DNA of 64,000 nucleotides from Vulcanimicrobiota bacterium (GCA_019637395.1 JAHBVR010000010.1:265402-329401), one strand, 5' to 3'; shown: positions 1 to 9,132, counted from the stretch's first letter. Notes: generated from the sequence alone by a model not told the origin. Numbers and translations: made by a program.

Positions 1-1
1 G

Positions 2-136
2 GCCGCCTCCGGGCTGGCCTACGCACTGGTGGCCTCGGGGCAAATCCAGGCCGCCCGGCCATTGCTCGAACAGGTGCGCCGGCGCGACCCGGACTGTGGT
101 GAAGCGGAGCTGGTGCTACGCTTTCTGGCGCGCTAA
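2..136 (+). CDS. C-terminal end of a TPR-like protein (partial)
   Basis: Only the last 44 codons are inside the window, and the gene begins upstream. The translated tail (GLAYALVASGQIQAARPLLE, then a second helix ending LVLRFLAR) has the alternating small/large residue pattern of a tetratricopeptide helix pair. It resembles the TPR tail of the glycosyltransferase-like protein ending at 13935. No function can be assigned beyond a protein-protein interaction repeat. The reading frame is open to the window edge and ends in TAA. Confidence 0.6.
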   Translation, partial: AASGLAYALVASGQIQAARPLLEQVRRRDPDCGEAELVLRFLAR

Positions 137-288
137 AGGATAGACTGGACCCGCTTCAAAAGGGCACGGAATGAAATCCAGTTGGCTGGTCATGAAATTC
201 TCGCTGGCGGCCATCCTGATTCTGAAGCGCGGAGACTAAGGGTTTTCCCCGAGGTCTGAATCGGGACTGGGGATGGTAGACTTCAGAT

Positions 289-681
289 ATGAAAGAAAAA
301 GGACCCCTGGGGCACATCATTGCGGCGCTACGCGCCGTTCTGTGGTTGGGGGCTCGCGGCATTTGTCCGAAGTGCGGACGAGGCCGGATGTTCCGTAGCC
401 ACTTTCAAATTCACCGGGAATGTCCGGAGTGTGGGGTTGTACTGCAGCCCTATGCGGGCGACAGTCTGGGTGTCTACGCCGTTTGCTACTTCCTGACCGT
501 GATCGCCACCGTGCTGGTGATGGCCGCGACTTACTTACTTTTCCACGTTACCTCACCCTACGTCTACCTGGGCCTGTTCTCGGTCACCTCGGGCCTGATA
601 CTGTTCGGCTTCTTTCCCAATATGAAAGGTATCTGGATCGCCTTCGTCTACCTGCTGACCGGACTGCGCCGCCAGCTCTAG
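289..681 (+). CDS. DUF983 family zinc-ribbon membrane protein
   Basis: A 130-residue protein with two CxxC knuckles, C26-x2-C29 (CPKCGRGRMF) and C45-x2-C48 (CPECG), followed by two hydrophobic segments at about 62-86 and 91-110. This layout, with the CPKC-G-x-G-x-hydrophobic start, is that of the DUF983 family, whose biochemical role is unknown and which is often found in diderm bacteria near respiratory genes. It is probably an inner-membrane protein with a cytosolic zinc ribbon. It stands alone on the plus strand and overlaps the stop of the convergent response regulator by 4 bp. The start is ATG with only a weak GGGG ribosome site. Confidence 0.8.
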   Translation: MKEKGPLGHIIAALRAVLWLGARGICPKCGRGRMFRSHFQIHRECPECGVVLQPYAGDSLGVYAVCYFLTVIATVLVMAATYLLFHVTSPYVYLGLFSVTSGLILFGFFPNMKGIWIAFVYLLTGLRRQL

Positions 682-1535
682 GCCCACATACGCTTATACA
701 GGCCCTCGAGTTCCGAGTTCAGCTGGCGCCGTTCCGGCGGGATGCGGCGCAGGGTGACGGCCAGGCTGAGTTCTTCAGCCGACACCTCAGCCTGCTTGAC
801 CCGTTCCACAAACCGCCGGAAAGTGGCCCGGTCCACTTTCTCCGGAGAACGCTGGGAGGGCGACACGAAGCTTTTGTTCTCGGCTTCCTTGCTGAGGCGG
901 GCGGACCAAAGAGCGTAACGGTCGAGCAGGCGCTTGGCGGCCTCGGCGGTAATGGCCGAGGTGTTGGCTATCTTTAAGTAGTCGACTTCCAATTCTTCCC
1001 AGGCGTCCCACAGGGCCAGCGCGGTCTCGGCGTAGTGGACTTTGGAGCGAATGGCCAGAAACAGGGATTTGAGACAAGCTTCGCGGGCGTTCTGCAGCTC
1101 CGCCAGGGCCTGATCGGGAGCGACCTGGCCGAGCACCCGGGACATGACCTGGCGATACCAGGACCTTTGCGAACGGGACTTGCGAACCCGTTCGACGGCC
1201 TGGCAGATATCGTGGACTTCGAATGGTTTGTAGAGATAATCGTCCACCCGGATCTGCAGAGCGCGCAAGGGAGCGGTCTGATCGGCGTAACCGGTGATGA
1301 CGATGCAGGCCAGGGCCGGGTGCTGCTGTTTGAGAGCTTGCAACACGCCCAAACCATCGGTGGGACCGGCCATGCGTATATCGGATATAACCAGGTCATA
1401 CTCTTTCTCCCGGCCCAGCAGCAGAGCTTCGCGGGCCGAAGAGGCGGCCGTCACTTCATAATCCTGGGATTCCACCGCATCCACCAGCAGTTCCCGCAAA
1501 CTATCGTCGTCTTCCAGTACCAGAACGTGATTCAC
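678..1535 (-). CDS. Response regulator with an uncharacterised helical C-terminal region
   Basis: A 285-residue protein. Residues 1-120 form a receiver domain with the acidic pair D9/D10, phospho-acceptor D52 (in DLVISDIRM), T81 and K103 (LYKPF). The remaining 160 residues are helical and match no output domain I recognise. They lack a helix-turn-helix, GGDEF or HisKA signature but include a segment ALALWDAWEELEVDYL. The regulator at 22146-23090 has the same receiver spacing and a recognisably related tail (ALACWQLFEKVELSYL). The gene follows the histidine kinase with a 3-bp gap, so the two are almost certainly a cognate pair. Output may be by protein contact, perhaps with the divergent pseudopilin system; this is inference. 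Confidence 0.85.
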   Translation of the reverse strand: MNHVLVLEDDDSLRELLVDAVESQDYEVTAASSAREALLLGREKEYDLVISDIRMAGPTDGLGVLQALKQQHPALACIVITGYADQTAPLRALQIRVDDYLYKPFEVHDICQAVERVRKSRSQRSWYRQVMSRVLGQVAPDQALAELQNAREACLKSLFLAIRSKVHYAETALALWDAWEELEVDYLKIANTSAITAEAAKRLLDRYALWSARLSKEAENKSFVSPSQRSPEKVDRATFRRFVERVKQAEVSAEELSLAVTLRRIPPERRQLNSELEGLYKRMWA

Positions 1536-1538
1536 CGA

Positions 1539-3683
1539 TTACTCCTCACAGATCGGCAGTTTAATCACAAAACAGGCACCCCCTCCCGGGGCCGGCTGGT
1601 AATTCAATTCACCCCCGTGGGCCACCAGGATTTCGCGCGAGATGGAAAGTCCCAGACCCACGCCGGCACCGACGTCGCGGGTGGTGAAGAAGGGGTCGAA
1701 AATGCGATCCACCACTTCATCCGGGACACCCGGGCCATTGTCCAGCACCCGCACTTCCAGCCAGGGTGGCTGGATGACGGTGCGGATGTGGATGCGGGGG
1801 CCGCTCACCCCGGCCAGGGCCAGGCGGCCGTTGACCAGCAAATTGATGAGCACCTGTTGAATTTCCCCGGCGTTGACCTGGACCAGAGCGTCCTCCCCTT
1901 CGAGGATCAACTCGATGCCCTCCAGTTGGAAAGACTGGTCCACCATTTGTACCGAGTCCTGGATGATTTCGGCCATGGAGACCAGCCTGCGACCCTCGCC
2001 GGACTCACGAGAGTAATTGAGCATTTTGCTGACGATGACGCGCATCTGTTCAATGGATTTGCGGGCCGTCTGCAGGCGGGCGGCGGCCTTCTCGGGATTT
2101 TTCTGCAGGTTGGTCATAGCCAGATCCCAGGCCATGCTGATGCTGCCCAGCGGGGTATTCAACTCATGGGCTACCCCGGCAGCCAGTTGGCCGATGGCCG
2201 CCAGCTTGCTGCTCTGCACCAGGCCGGCCTGGGCCTGGCAACGCTCCAGCGCTCCTCCGGCCAGCAGCAACCACAACCGTAAGGCCTCGACTTCAGCCTC
2301 CTCCAGCCCCTCGGCGGCGATAGTGAATTCTCCGCCCGAGAGCGGAAAGGCCATGGCTCCCGGGGGAGGTGTGCCGAGCTTGATGCCGGCGTGGGCCGCG
2401 GCGCACTCACGACCGGTCCAGTGGGCCGCCCGGTCGACGGTGAGCTGCAGAATCTCGCGAGGCTGAACCAGACTGGCCAGTTCACCGGCGCCTTGGAGGA
2501 GTGCTTGCAATCGAGTCACGGCCAGGCTAAGGTCCTTTCGCAGAGCGGCTTGGATATTCAAAGCCTGCACCAGGCTTTCTTGGTGTCGGACCCGATCGAG
2601 CATAACGTTGAGGTAGTAGAAGAAGACCTGCAACGTATGCTTCAATTCCGCACTCAGACACACGGGAACCAGGATCAGCACCAGGCCCCGGTGGGGCAGG
2701 GGCCAAGCCGCCTGGCTGCCCTCTTTGAGATCCCTTAGCCACGGTTCCTGCTGGGCCCAGGCGCTCTGCACTCCAATGCGCACCTCGGCGGCCACCGGGC
2801 TGGAAAACTCCGGGCCGGAGGGCCCCAGCGGCACGAACTCGCAATGGGCGCCGGGCAACTTCTCACGCAGCGCTTTAAGGGCCTGGTCCAAAGCCTGGCG
2901 CTCGGAAAGACCTTGAGCCGACAGTGTTTCCAATAGCTCGAAGGTATCGGCGCGGGCGTCCAGCAAGCGTTGCAGCTTGAGCTGGCGCTCCTCCGTTTGG
3001 CCCAGCATCTTCTCTTGAAACTGGACCTGATTGCGCGCTGAACGCAAGGAACTGTGCTGAGCTCTGCGTTCGTCCAGTTCCACTCCGGTATAGGCCGCCC
3101 GCAACAATCCCAGAATCGGAGGCCAGGTAGCCAACATCAGGGCGGGATGAATGCGCCCCAGCACGGCCGCGCACAGACCCAGGCTGACCAGGGCCGACTG
3201 CTCCAGGGTCAGGGTCGCCCGGTCTCTGCCGGCGCGGGAACGAGGCGCCATCCAGCGCGTGAGCAGGCGTGGCAGGCTGACCGCGGCCAGCCAAAAGAAG
3301 GGAATTCCCCACATCAGACCGAGGGTTCGGGCGGCCACGGCGCACAGGATGGCGGGCAAGAGATCCACTTGCAAGTCAGCCAGGGCTCCGTTGGGGGAAG
3401 CGGGTAAGATGGCGCTACGAAGGGCCAGGGCGCAGGCCAGGCAGGCCAGTACCCAGGGCAGGCCCAGTTGGTCCAAACCGGTCAGGGCTACGGCCCAACA
3501 ACAAGCGGGCGAGAAATAGCCGAGAGCCAGGGGAGTGGCCCGCAGCTCCAGGATGATACTGCTTACCAGAGCGAGGATGGCCAGCTGCGGCGAAGCCGGC
3601 CGGTCGCCGCTCCAGAAAGACCCGGCGATCAGGGCCACGCAGACCACCAGGCCGAGCATCCTGGCCACGCTATTTTCCGCCAC
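1539..3683 (-). CDS. Membrane sensor histidine kinase
   Basis: A 714-residue protein. The first 200 residues contain about six hydrophobic helices. They are followed by a coiled linker (200-260), a GAF-like region (about 260-480), and a HisKA domain with the H-box GVAHELNTPLGSIS (phospho-accepting H506). The HATPase_c domain has an N-box at 609-623, a G1 box DNGPG (648-652), an F box FDPFFTT (662-668) and a G2 box GVGLGLS (674-680). It phosphorylates the response regulator just downstream (3-bp gap). The GTG start at 3683 is used because the hydrophobic N-terminus begins directly after it; ATG at 3659 is an alternative. It is divergent from the pseudopilin operon at 3767. Confidence 0.9.
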   Translation of the reverse strand: MAENSVARMLGLVVCVALIAGSFWSGDRPASPQLAILALVSSIILELRATPLALGYFSPACCWAVALTGLDQLGLPWVLACLACALALRSAILPASPNGALADLQVDLLPAILCAVAARTLGLMWGIPFFWLAAVSLPRLLTRWMAPRSRAGRDRATLTLEQSALVSLGLCAAVLGRIHPALMLATWPPILGLLRAAYTGVELDERRAQHSSLRSARNQVQFQEKMLGQTEERQLKLQRLLDARADTFELLETLSAQGLSERQALDQALKALREKLPGAHCEFVPLGPSGPEFSSPVAAEVRIGVQSAWAQQEPWLRDLKEGSQAAWPLPHRGLVLILVPVCLSAELKHTLQVFFYYLNVMLDRVRHQESLVQALNIQAALRKDLSLAVTRLQALLQGAGELASLVQPREILQLTVDRAAHWTGRECAAAHAGIKLGTPPPGAMAFPLSGGEFTIAAEGLEEAEVEALRLWLLLAGGALERCQAQAGLVQSSKLAAIGQLAAGVAHELNTPLGSISMAWDLAMTNLQKNPEKAAARLQTARKSIEQMRVIVSKMLNYSRESGEGRRLVSMAEIIQDSVQMVDQSFQLEGIELILEGEDALVQVNAGEIQQVLINLLVNGRLALAGVSGPRIHIRTVIQPPWLEVRVLDNGPGVPDEVVDRIFDPFFTTRDVGAGVGLGLSISREILVAHGGELNYQPAPGGGACFVIKLPICEE

Positions 3684-3704
3684 CGCCCTGATGTTCCGTG
3701 GCTC

Positions 3705-3733
3705 CTGCCCGAAGTCCTGGAAGCTCCGGGCAG
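3705..3733. promoter_or_regulatory. Inverted repeat in the intergenic region between kinase and pseudopilin operon
   Basis: A perfect 7-bp inverted repeat (CTGCCCG at 3705-3711, CGGGCAG at 3727-3733) lies in the only 83 bp between the divergent kinase and pseudopilin operons. It could be an operator or simply a GC-rich coincidence. No confident -35/-10 or sigma-54 box is visible beside it. Confidence 0.25.
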
Positions 3734-3766
3734 GCCGTCCTCGGCAGTTCGTAGAATGTCTGGGCT

Positions 3767-4540
3767 ATGAGACGGGTGCGGGGGCTGAGCATGATCGAGA
3801 CGCTCTTTTCTCTTTTCTTCATCGCCACCACTCTGCTGCTCACCAGCCAGTTGCTGATCAGCGCCACCCAGTTGCAGCATGAGGTGGAGAAGGCCATGGG
3901 TGGGGCTCACCTGGCCGATCAAATTTTGAGCCAGGTACGGGCCAATGCCAAGAAGAGCGGCAACATGCCCACTCCGCAAAGCGGCGAGAACTTCGATTTT
4001 CCCGGCTATCAGTACCAAATCGAGGTGGTCAAAGCCGGTCTTTACTCTCCTTGTAGCACCCGAGAATTGCAATTCCCCGTGACAGAACGCCGCTGGATTG
4101 CCGATCCGGGGTGCCAGGTCAAAGTTACCGTTACCTGGGAACCGACCAGCGCCCGCAACCGGGCCGTGGCTTACGCCCTGATCTTACGGGAGTTGCCCAG
4201 GGTGAAGGAGCTGAGGGTCGACGCCGACGGGGGCAACACTCTGCCGGTAGCCAAAGATGGCACTGTCCAATACACGGCCAGGGCTGTCGACTCGGGGGGC
4301 CGAGAGGTTCCCGGGGTCTTCTTCAGTTGGTACTGCGCCCCCCGCACGGGCAATGGTTTGGCTGAGGCCAAGACGCGGGACGGGCGGACGGGACAGTTCA
4401 CGCACGTTTACAGAAACCCGTATCGCCCTGCTCCCACCTACTTCCCAGCCGGCAGCGAGTGCCTCTTGCGGACCCGGGCGCGCATCAACGGGAAGGAGTT
4501 TGAGTGCGACAGCAGCGCCATTCCTCTCACCGATATCTAA
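3767..4540 (+). CDS. Type IV pilin-like/pseudopilin protein
   Basis: A 257-residue protein. The N-terminus MRRVRGLSMIETLFSL is a class III prepilin leader: cleavage after G6 would leave L7, with the conserved Glu at mature position +5 (E11), followed by a hydrophobic helix to about residue 31. The body contains four Cys and a beta-rich C-terminal region resembling an immunoglobulin-like domain (AVDSGGREVPGVFFSWYC). It is the first gene of a five-gene operon of pseudopilin-type proteins and overlaps the next by 37 bp. It would be a minor pilin or pseudopilin processed by a prepilin peptidase not present in this window. Confidence 0.8.
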   Translation: MRRVRGLSMIETLFSLFFIATTLLLTSQLLISATQLQHEVEKAMGGAHLADQILSQVRANAKKSGNMPTPQSGENFDFPGYQYQIEVVKAGLYSPCSTRELQFPVTERRWIADPGCQVKVTVTWEPTSARNRAVAYALILRELPRVKELRVDADGGNTLPVAKDGTVQYTARAVDSGGREVPGVFFSWYCAPRTGNGLAEAKTRDGRTGQFTHVYRNPYRPAPTYFPAGSECLLRTRARINGKEFECDSSAIPLTDI

Positions 4541-5079
4541 AAGGCGGATTCTCGGTGCTGGAAGCCCTGATGACGCTGGGGCTGATCTGCCTGGTGCTGT
4601 CGATTTTGGGCAGTTTGTTTTCCAGTTACAGCCGCCTGCTCTTGCGCCAGGGTGACCGCCAAAAGTCCCTGCTCGGCTGTCAGGTGGCGGTGGACACGAT
4701 TCGGCGCGACCTGGTCTCTTGCATCAGCTTCTCGATCCCGACCCCAGAAACGTTGCACGTTGAGCAGATCGATCCGCTGGTCAGCTCTCGTCTGCCACGA
4801 CCGCTGCCCGATTCCGCGCCAGCCGACTGGCGGCCCCACCTGAATGAAGAGCGCTTAAAAATAGACTACCGGCTGGCTCGAGGCTCGGTGCTGCGCAAGA
4901 TCATCCGGGGCGGCGGAAGCAACTTCGAGGAAAATGTGACTGACGAAGTCGATGGGCTGGATTTTGACCTGACCACCAACGGCACTCTGCGGGTAACGGC
5001 GACCGCCCTGATTCAAGGCAATTTGAAGCGCTGGAGTGTGGAAATCGCTCCCCACCTGCCTGAGGAGCTCTACCCGTGA
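4504..5079 (+). CDS. Pseudopilin with GspJ/PilW-like layout
   Basis: A 191-residue protein with the prepilin signature KGG-FSVLEALMTLG (cleavage after G15, Glu at mature +5) and one long N-terminal hydrophobic helix. The GTG start at 4504 lies inside the upstream gene. The size and position, third from last among the pseudopilins, resemble GspJ/PilW proteins, but the globular part is not similar enough to assign. Its stop overlaps the next start (GTGA), which implies translational coupling. It is likely part of the tip complex of a pilus or pseudopilus. Confidence 0.8.
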   Translation: MRQQRHSSHRYLKGGFSVLEALMTLGLICLVLSILGSLFSSYSRLLLRQGDRQKSLLGCQVAVDTIRRDLVSCISFSIPTPETLHVEQIDPLVSSRLPRPLPDSAPADWRPHLNEERLKIDYRLARGSVLRKIIRGGGSNFEENVTDEVDGLDFDLTTNGTLRVTATALIQGNLKRWSVEIAPHLPEELYP

Positions 5080-5558
5080 CCCCCCGTGGCTTTTTACTCC
5101 CCCTGGCGCTCCTGATCGCCATGTTTTTCGGTATCATCGGAGGCGCCTTCCTCTACAGTCAATCGATTCTTTACCGCGGCACAGTAGGAGCCAATCTGCT
5201 GCTCCAGGCCCGCAGCCTGGCTGAGGTGGGCGTTGAAGACGCGCGCTGCAAGCTGCAGCGAGACATCGATTTTCCGCCGGCCGGCAGCGAAGAGCAAACC
5301 GAGTACGCCTATGCCGAAACCTATATGGATCCGATCACCCGGGTGCGAGCCGGCAGCTATACCGTGGTGTTGGACCAAACTCACGCGAAAGCTCCCTACT
5401 TCGTACTCGTGGTGCGTTCGACCGGCAGCGCCTCGAACGGAGACATTGACGTGATTAAAACGATTGTGGCTGAACTGGATGTCAGTCCTAAGGATCGGGA
5501 TGACCCGACCAAGGATAATCCCCACTATCTGCAAGTGCTGAATTGGCAGGAAAAATGA
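5076..5558 (+). CDS. PilX/GspK-like minor pilin
   Basis: A 160-residue protein starting GTG in a 4-bp overlap with the preceding stop. The N-terminus is MTPRGFLLPLALLIAMFFG: a short basic leader, G5 as the cleavage residue, and a long hydrophobic helix lacking the usual Glu+5. The missing Glu is typical of PilX/GspK proteins that sit at the pilus tip. It is followed by a region similar to the N-terminal part of PilX proteins (ARSLAEVGVEDARCKLQRD). It is the third gene of the operon and ends in an ATGA overlap with the next. Confidence 0.75.
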   Translation: MTPRGFLLPLALLIAMFFGIIGGAFLYSQSILYRGTVGANLLLQARSLAEVGVEDARCKLQRDIDFPPAGSEEQTEYAYAETYMDPITRVRAGSYTVVLDQTHAKAPYFVLVVRSTGSASNGDIDVIKTIVAELDVSPKDRDDPTKDNPHYLQVLNWQEK

Positions 5559-7528
5559 AAAGACGCGCAATGAGTCTAGCGGAACTGATGGTAGCCATGG
5601 GCATCATGGCACTTTTGACCGGCTTGGCGGTTTTGCCGCTGCGAGCCAAGTCGCCTCTGGCCAAAGCCAATCCTGACGCAGTGGCCACGGTGCTGTCCAG
5701 TGAGCTGCGCTCGGCCCGCCTGCGGGCCATGTCCAAGTCGATGCCGGTGGGTGTGATCATTCCCAGTCAGAACGGGAGCCGAGGCCATTCTCAGTCGATT
5801 TACGTGCTGGAAGGCTATCTGCCGGGAGCCAGCCCGCGCAATCCGATCCTACCGCCGGAGCCACCTCCCAAAATGGTGCGAGTTCTCGATTTTTCCAAGG
5901 AATATCCGGGCGTTTACATCTACGCCGGCGGCTGGGACGTCGACAGCGCCGCCCTCACCGAGCCCACCCTGACCCCCGCCATCGGTGATAGCCTGGGGAC
6001 TTCCCTGGAAAATTGGACCAAGCCCACCAACAAAGATTACCAGTTGGTCTTTATGCCGGACGGCCGCGTCATCAGCAATGACCTGCCCCATTTTGACGGA
6101 AACTTCCACCTGGTGGTGGCGGCCAATCTCAGTTACACCACGACCGGGCCTCCACCCGGGACGCCCAGCATGACCACCTCGCCGGCCTATTTCAAATTGA
6201 CCGGCGTGCATCAGCCCATCACGCTGTCGATCAGCCTGCAAGGTGGAGTGGCCAGCACCAAAGCCTTGCTGGCCAGCACCGGAGTGGTCGACTGCCAGGC
6301 CGGAGCTCCAAGCATTCCGGCCGCTGGAGCCCCTTTGCTGAGTCTGGTGGTCAACTCCCCGCCCCAGGTGGCCGACGTGACCATCATGCCGCCGCCCAAT
6401 CCCGATCCAGATCTTTCGGGAGGATTTGATGCCGTAGTCCGACCAGATGGCTTCCTGACACTGGTGATTCGCATTGTCGATCCTCAGGGAGATCAGGTTT
6501 CCTGTCAATGGAACGATGAAGAGGTGGGTGGAGCACGCACCGGCTCCTTCACCATCCCCCCGGGCAAGCAGAGCATCGAGTACGACGCCGTGCAGGGCTG
6601 CTGGATAGCCTCGGCCATCTGGCAACCTCCCGTGGACGCCCGATCGGGCGATCGATTTCGCCTGACAGCCACCGTCAGCGATCCGCTGGGGGCCAGCTAC
6701 ACCCTGGACGGCGACGCCGCCATCAAGGTGGAAACCCGTAACGCCGGGCGCTTCTTCTTCAGCGACCAGGGCTACGTGTGCAGCCTGAACGGTGACGGCA
6801 GCGGCATTCGCCGCCTGGCCCGCGGCACCGACCCGGAAGTTTCTCCTGACGGCTCCATGGTGGCTTTCCTGCAAGGTACCGACGTGGCCGTCATGCAATC
6901 GGACGGCTCCCAGGTCAAGGTGGTGGCCACGGGTGAATTGGGCTCGCCTACCTGGTCTCCGGACGGCCTCTACCTGGCCTTCGACCAGGGCGGCACGGAA
7001 GTAAAATTTGTGCGGCTGCACGACAAAAAGGTGTCTACGGTGGCCTTGCCGGGCTCGCGTCCGCGCTGGTCGTCTCGGGATGTGCTGGTTTACCAGCAAC
7101 CGGGCACCACCGTGACCCAACTGACCACCGCGCCGATTGTGGCCGGCAACCTCTTTCTGTCCACCCCGGTGCCGCCCACGCCGACCATGATCACCCTGCC
7201 GGCCCCGCACGACGCCAGCAATGTCCAAAACGCGGCCTGGAGCAGCGACGGCGGTTACCTGACTTTTCAGACCAGCGCGGGCATTCTTTCCTGCGATGCG
7301 GCCGGAACCACCGTGGTGGAACGCTATACTCCCCCTCCGGGAAGTACCGCCCAACGGAGTTGGATGATGGTGGGCGAACCGGCTACCAAGATGGTCTTTG
7401 TGGAAAGCAGCAGCGGCAACGGCAAGCTCAAGATGTGCAACGTAAACCTCTCCGACGCCAACCCGGCTGGAGCCACGGTAGTGTTGCGCACGGGCCAACT
7501 CGACGGGTCCTGTTCTTGGGTCCCCTGA
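5555..7528 (+). CDS. Pseudopilin fused to a TolB-like beta-propeller
   Basis: A 657-residue protein. ATG at 5555 forms an ATGA overlap with the upstream stop and is preferred over an upstream TTG. Residues 1-30 are a prepilin-type N-terminus (RRA-MSLAELMVAMGIMALL) with Glu at +5 but Ala, not Gly, at -1. Residues 30-190 resemble a GspH/FimT fold. The middle (about 200-390) is Pro-rich and beta-rich. The C-terminal about 260 residues carry TolB/PD40-type blades (VSPDGSMVAFLQG, WSPDGLYLAFDQG, AAWSSDGGYLTFQ). A pseudopilin carrying a propeller is not a standard architecture. The propeller would be displayed outside the membrane, perhaps to bind ligand or partner. Confidence 0.8.
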   Translation: MKRRAMSLAELMVAMGIMALLTGLAVLPLRAKSPLAKANPDAVATVLSSELRSARLRAMSKSMPVGVIIPSQNGSRGHSQSIYVLEGYLPGASPRNPILPPEPPPKMVRVLDFSKEYPGVYIYAGGWDVDSAALTEPTLTPAIGDSLGTSLENWTKPTNKDYQLVFMPDGRVISNDLPHFDGNFHLVVAANLSYTTTGPPPGTPSMTTSPAYFKLTGVHQPITLSISLQGGVASTKALLASTGVVDCQAGAPSIPAAGAPLLSLVVNSPPQVADVTIMPPPNPDPDLSGGFDAVVRPDGFLTLVIRIVDPQGDQVSCQWNDEEVGGARTGSFTIPPGKQSIEYDAVQGCWIASAIWQPPVDARSGDRFRLTATVSDPLGASYTLDGDAAIKVETRNAGRFFFSDQGYVCSLNGDGSGIRRLARGTDPEVSPDGSMVAFLQGTDVAVMQSDGSQVKVVATGELGSPTWSPDGLYLAFDQGGTEVKFVRLHDKKVSTVALPGSRPRWSSRDVLVYQQPGTTVTQLTTAPIVAGNLFLSTPVPPTPTMITLPAPHDASNVQNAAWSSDGGYLTFQTSAGILSCDAAGTTVVERYTPPPGSTAQRSWMMVGEPATKMVFVESSSGNGKLKMCNVNLSDANPAGATVVLRTGQLDGSCSWVP

Positions 7529-8008
7529 ATGAGCCAATCACGACGCCGCGTCCAATTCTCCACCTCCTGGAGCGAGCGCCTGAGCCGGCTGCGCCTGGAC
7601 CGCTCCAGCTTCGTGATAGGCTTCTGCCTGCTGGGGCTGGCCGGAGGGGTCCGCGTGCTTCAGGGTGACGCGAAGGCCACGAGCGGCCCTTCTCGGGGCC
7701 CGGCCATGAGACAATTTGATTTGAAAGTCCAGGGTGAATTTACTGGACTGAGTCCCGCCCAACTTCAAGAAACGGAAGTGACCCTCTATTTTCCGCAACT
7801 ACCCTACAAAGTCACCAGGGATTGGGACGAACTGGAGCACCCTCGGCCGGAGGCTTTCGTAATGCCTGTCCAGTTGCGGGCCGCGGCCTCCGCCAGCCTG
7901 TGTTACCTGCGTCTGCAAGTTCGCGACCAGACTCTGCAGGCCGGCAAGATTCAGGTGGAGGCGGGTAAACCGGCCGCCAGCTTCCCGGCCTTTCAGGTCA
8001 AACTCTAA
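7529..8008 (+). CDS. Hypothetical single-pass membrane protein
   Basis: A 159-residue protein starting at the base after the previous stop. It has a basic N-terminal region, one hydrophobic segment (SFVIGFCLLGLAGGVRVL, about 27-44), then a soluble, probably beta-rich domain. I recognise no family. As the last gene of the pseudopilin operon it may be an assembly partner, analogous in position to PilO/GspM-type bitopic proteins. The stop overlaps the stop of the convergent GspF gene by 4 bp. Confidence 0.65.
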   Translation: MSQSRRRVQFSTSWSERLSRLRLDRSSFVIGFCLLGLAGGVRVLQGDAKATSGPSRGPAMRQFDLKVQGEFTGLSPAQLQETEVTLYFPQLPYKVTRDWDELEHPRPEAFVMPVQLRAAASASLCYLRLQVRDQTLQAGKIQVEAGKPAASFPAFQVKL

Positions 8009-9132
8009 CCCAGGTTACCGATGAAGGAGTACATGGGCACGAAGATGGAGAGCACCACGGTGGCGATGATGCTGGCCACACCTCCCAGCAGCAGAGGTTC
8101 GATGGCGGCGCTCAGACACTCCACCAGGTAGTTGCATTCTTCCTCATAATAGGCGGCCGCCCGGCCCAGCAGTTCCGGCAGTTGCGACACTTCCTCACCG
8201 GCCGCTACCAGGTGAACCAGCGTGGGGGGGTAGAGGTCCCGATCGCCTTCCATATGAGCCGAGGCCAGTTCGCCCTCTTGAATAGCCTTGGTCAGGTTAG
8301 CAGCATCCTTTTCCAACAAGGGGCTGCCACTGGAGGCGGCGGCCAGTTTGTAGCACTTGGTCAGTTCCAACCCCGAGTGTATCAGGTTGGCGGCGGCCGC
8401 GCTAAATCGGGCCAAAGCACCGGCCTTCAGCATGCTGCCCAATCCAGGCAGGCGCAGCACCCAGCGATAAGCGATGATTCTCAAACGCCGACGATTAAGC
8501 ACATATTGCACACCGCCAAAGGTCAGTCCGAAAAGGGAAAAGCCCAGCAGCCACCCGCCCGGACTGCGAATGATATCGGTTATGGCCATCACCACCCGGG
8601 TGACCAGCGGCAGAGGAATGTTCATCTCGCGGAAGATCTGTAAGAAACCCGGCAACACGGTATAGAAAAGTAACAGGGTGAGAGTGCCGGCCACCGAGAG
8701 AATCAGGGCCGGGTAGGTCAGGGCCGAAATGATTCGCTGGCGTAGCGCTTCGTCTTTCTCCAGCCAGAGAGCCAGCCGGTCCAGAGATTGGTCGAGCTGG
8801 CCTACGTGTTCTCCCATGCTGGCCATGCTGACGTAGATGGAGGGAAAAACCCGGGGAAAGTGCGAGCAGGCGTTGGAAAAGGTATGACCCGCGGCGATCA
8901 GATCGGCCACCACGGTGACCACCTTGCCCAGATCAGGACAATCTTCATTGTGCTGCAAGGTATCGAGGGCCTGTAGCAAAGGCACGCCGCCCAGAAGCAT
9001 GGCGCTGAGCTGGCGAGTAAAAAGAGCCACCACCCGGGGTGGGACCCGTACTCTTCGGTAGGTTGATTCCAGCTCCATGTCGGGGGTCAAGTTGGGGGAA
9101 GTTCGCATTCCAGCGGAGGTAACCCTACTCAT
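8005..9132 (-). CDS. GspF/PilC-type inner-membrane platform protein
   Basis: A 375-residue protein with two GspF domains (FTRQLSAMLLGGVPLLQALD and FSAAAANLIHSGLELTKCYK) and three transmembrane segments (LILSVAGTLTLLLFYTVL, GWLLGFSLFGLTFGG, and the C-terminal GGVASIIATVVLSIFVP). It is the membrane platform on which pilus or pseudopilus assembly ATPases act. ATG at 9132 follows GGAGG by 11 bp and gives the expected N-terminus; a TTG at 9246 would add 38 unrelated residues. The gene stands alone, convergent with the pseudopilin operon. No GspE/PilB ATPase or secretin is present in the window. Confidence 0.9.
   Translation of the reverse strand: MSRVTSAGMRTSPNLTPDMELESTYRRVRVPPRVVALFTRQLSAMLLGGVPLLQALDTLQHNEDCPDLGKVVTVVADLIAAGHTFSNACSHFPRVFPSIYVSMASMGEHVGQLDQSLDRLALWLEKDEALRQRIISALTYPALILSVAGTLTLLLFYTVLPGFLQIFREMNIPLPLVTRVVMAITDIIRSPGGWLLGFSLFGLTFGGVQYVLNRRRLRIIAYRWVLRLPGLGSMLKAGALARFSAAAANLIHSGLELTKCYKLAAASSGSPLLEKDAANLTKAIQEGELASAHMEGDRDLYPPTLVHLVAAGEEVSQLPELLGRAAAYYEEECNYLVECLSAAIEPLLLGGVASIIATVVLSIFVPMYSFIGNLG

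Noticed and set aside
1035-2282. 415-codon plus-strand ORF across the regulator and kinase
   Set aside because: It spans two convincing minus-strand genes, with Gln/His-rich antisense composition.
5849-7537. 562-codon minus-strand ORF
   Set aside because: Antisense shadow of the pseudopilin-propeller fusion; His/Gly/Arg-rich without domains.
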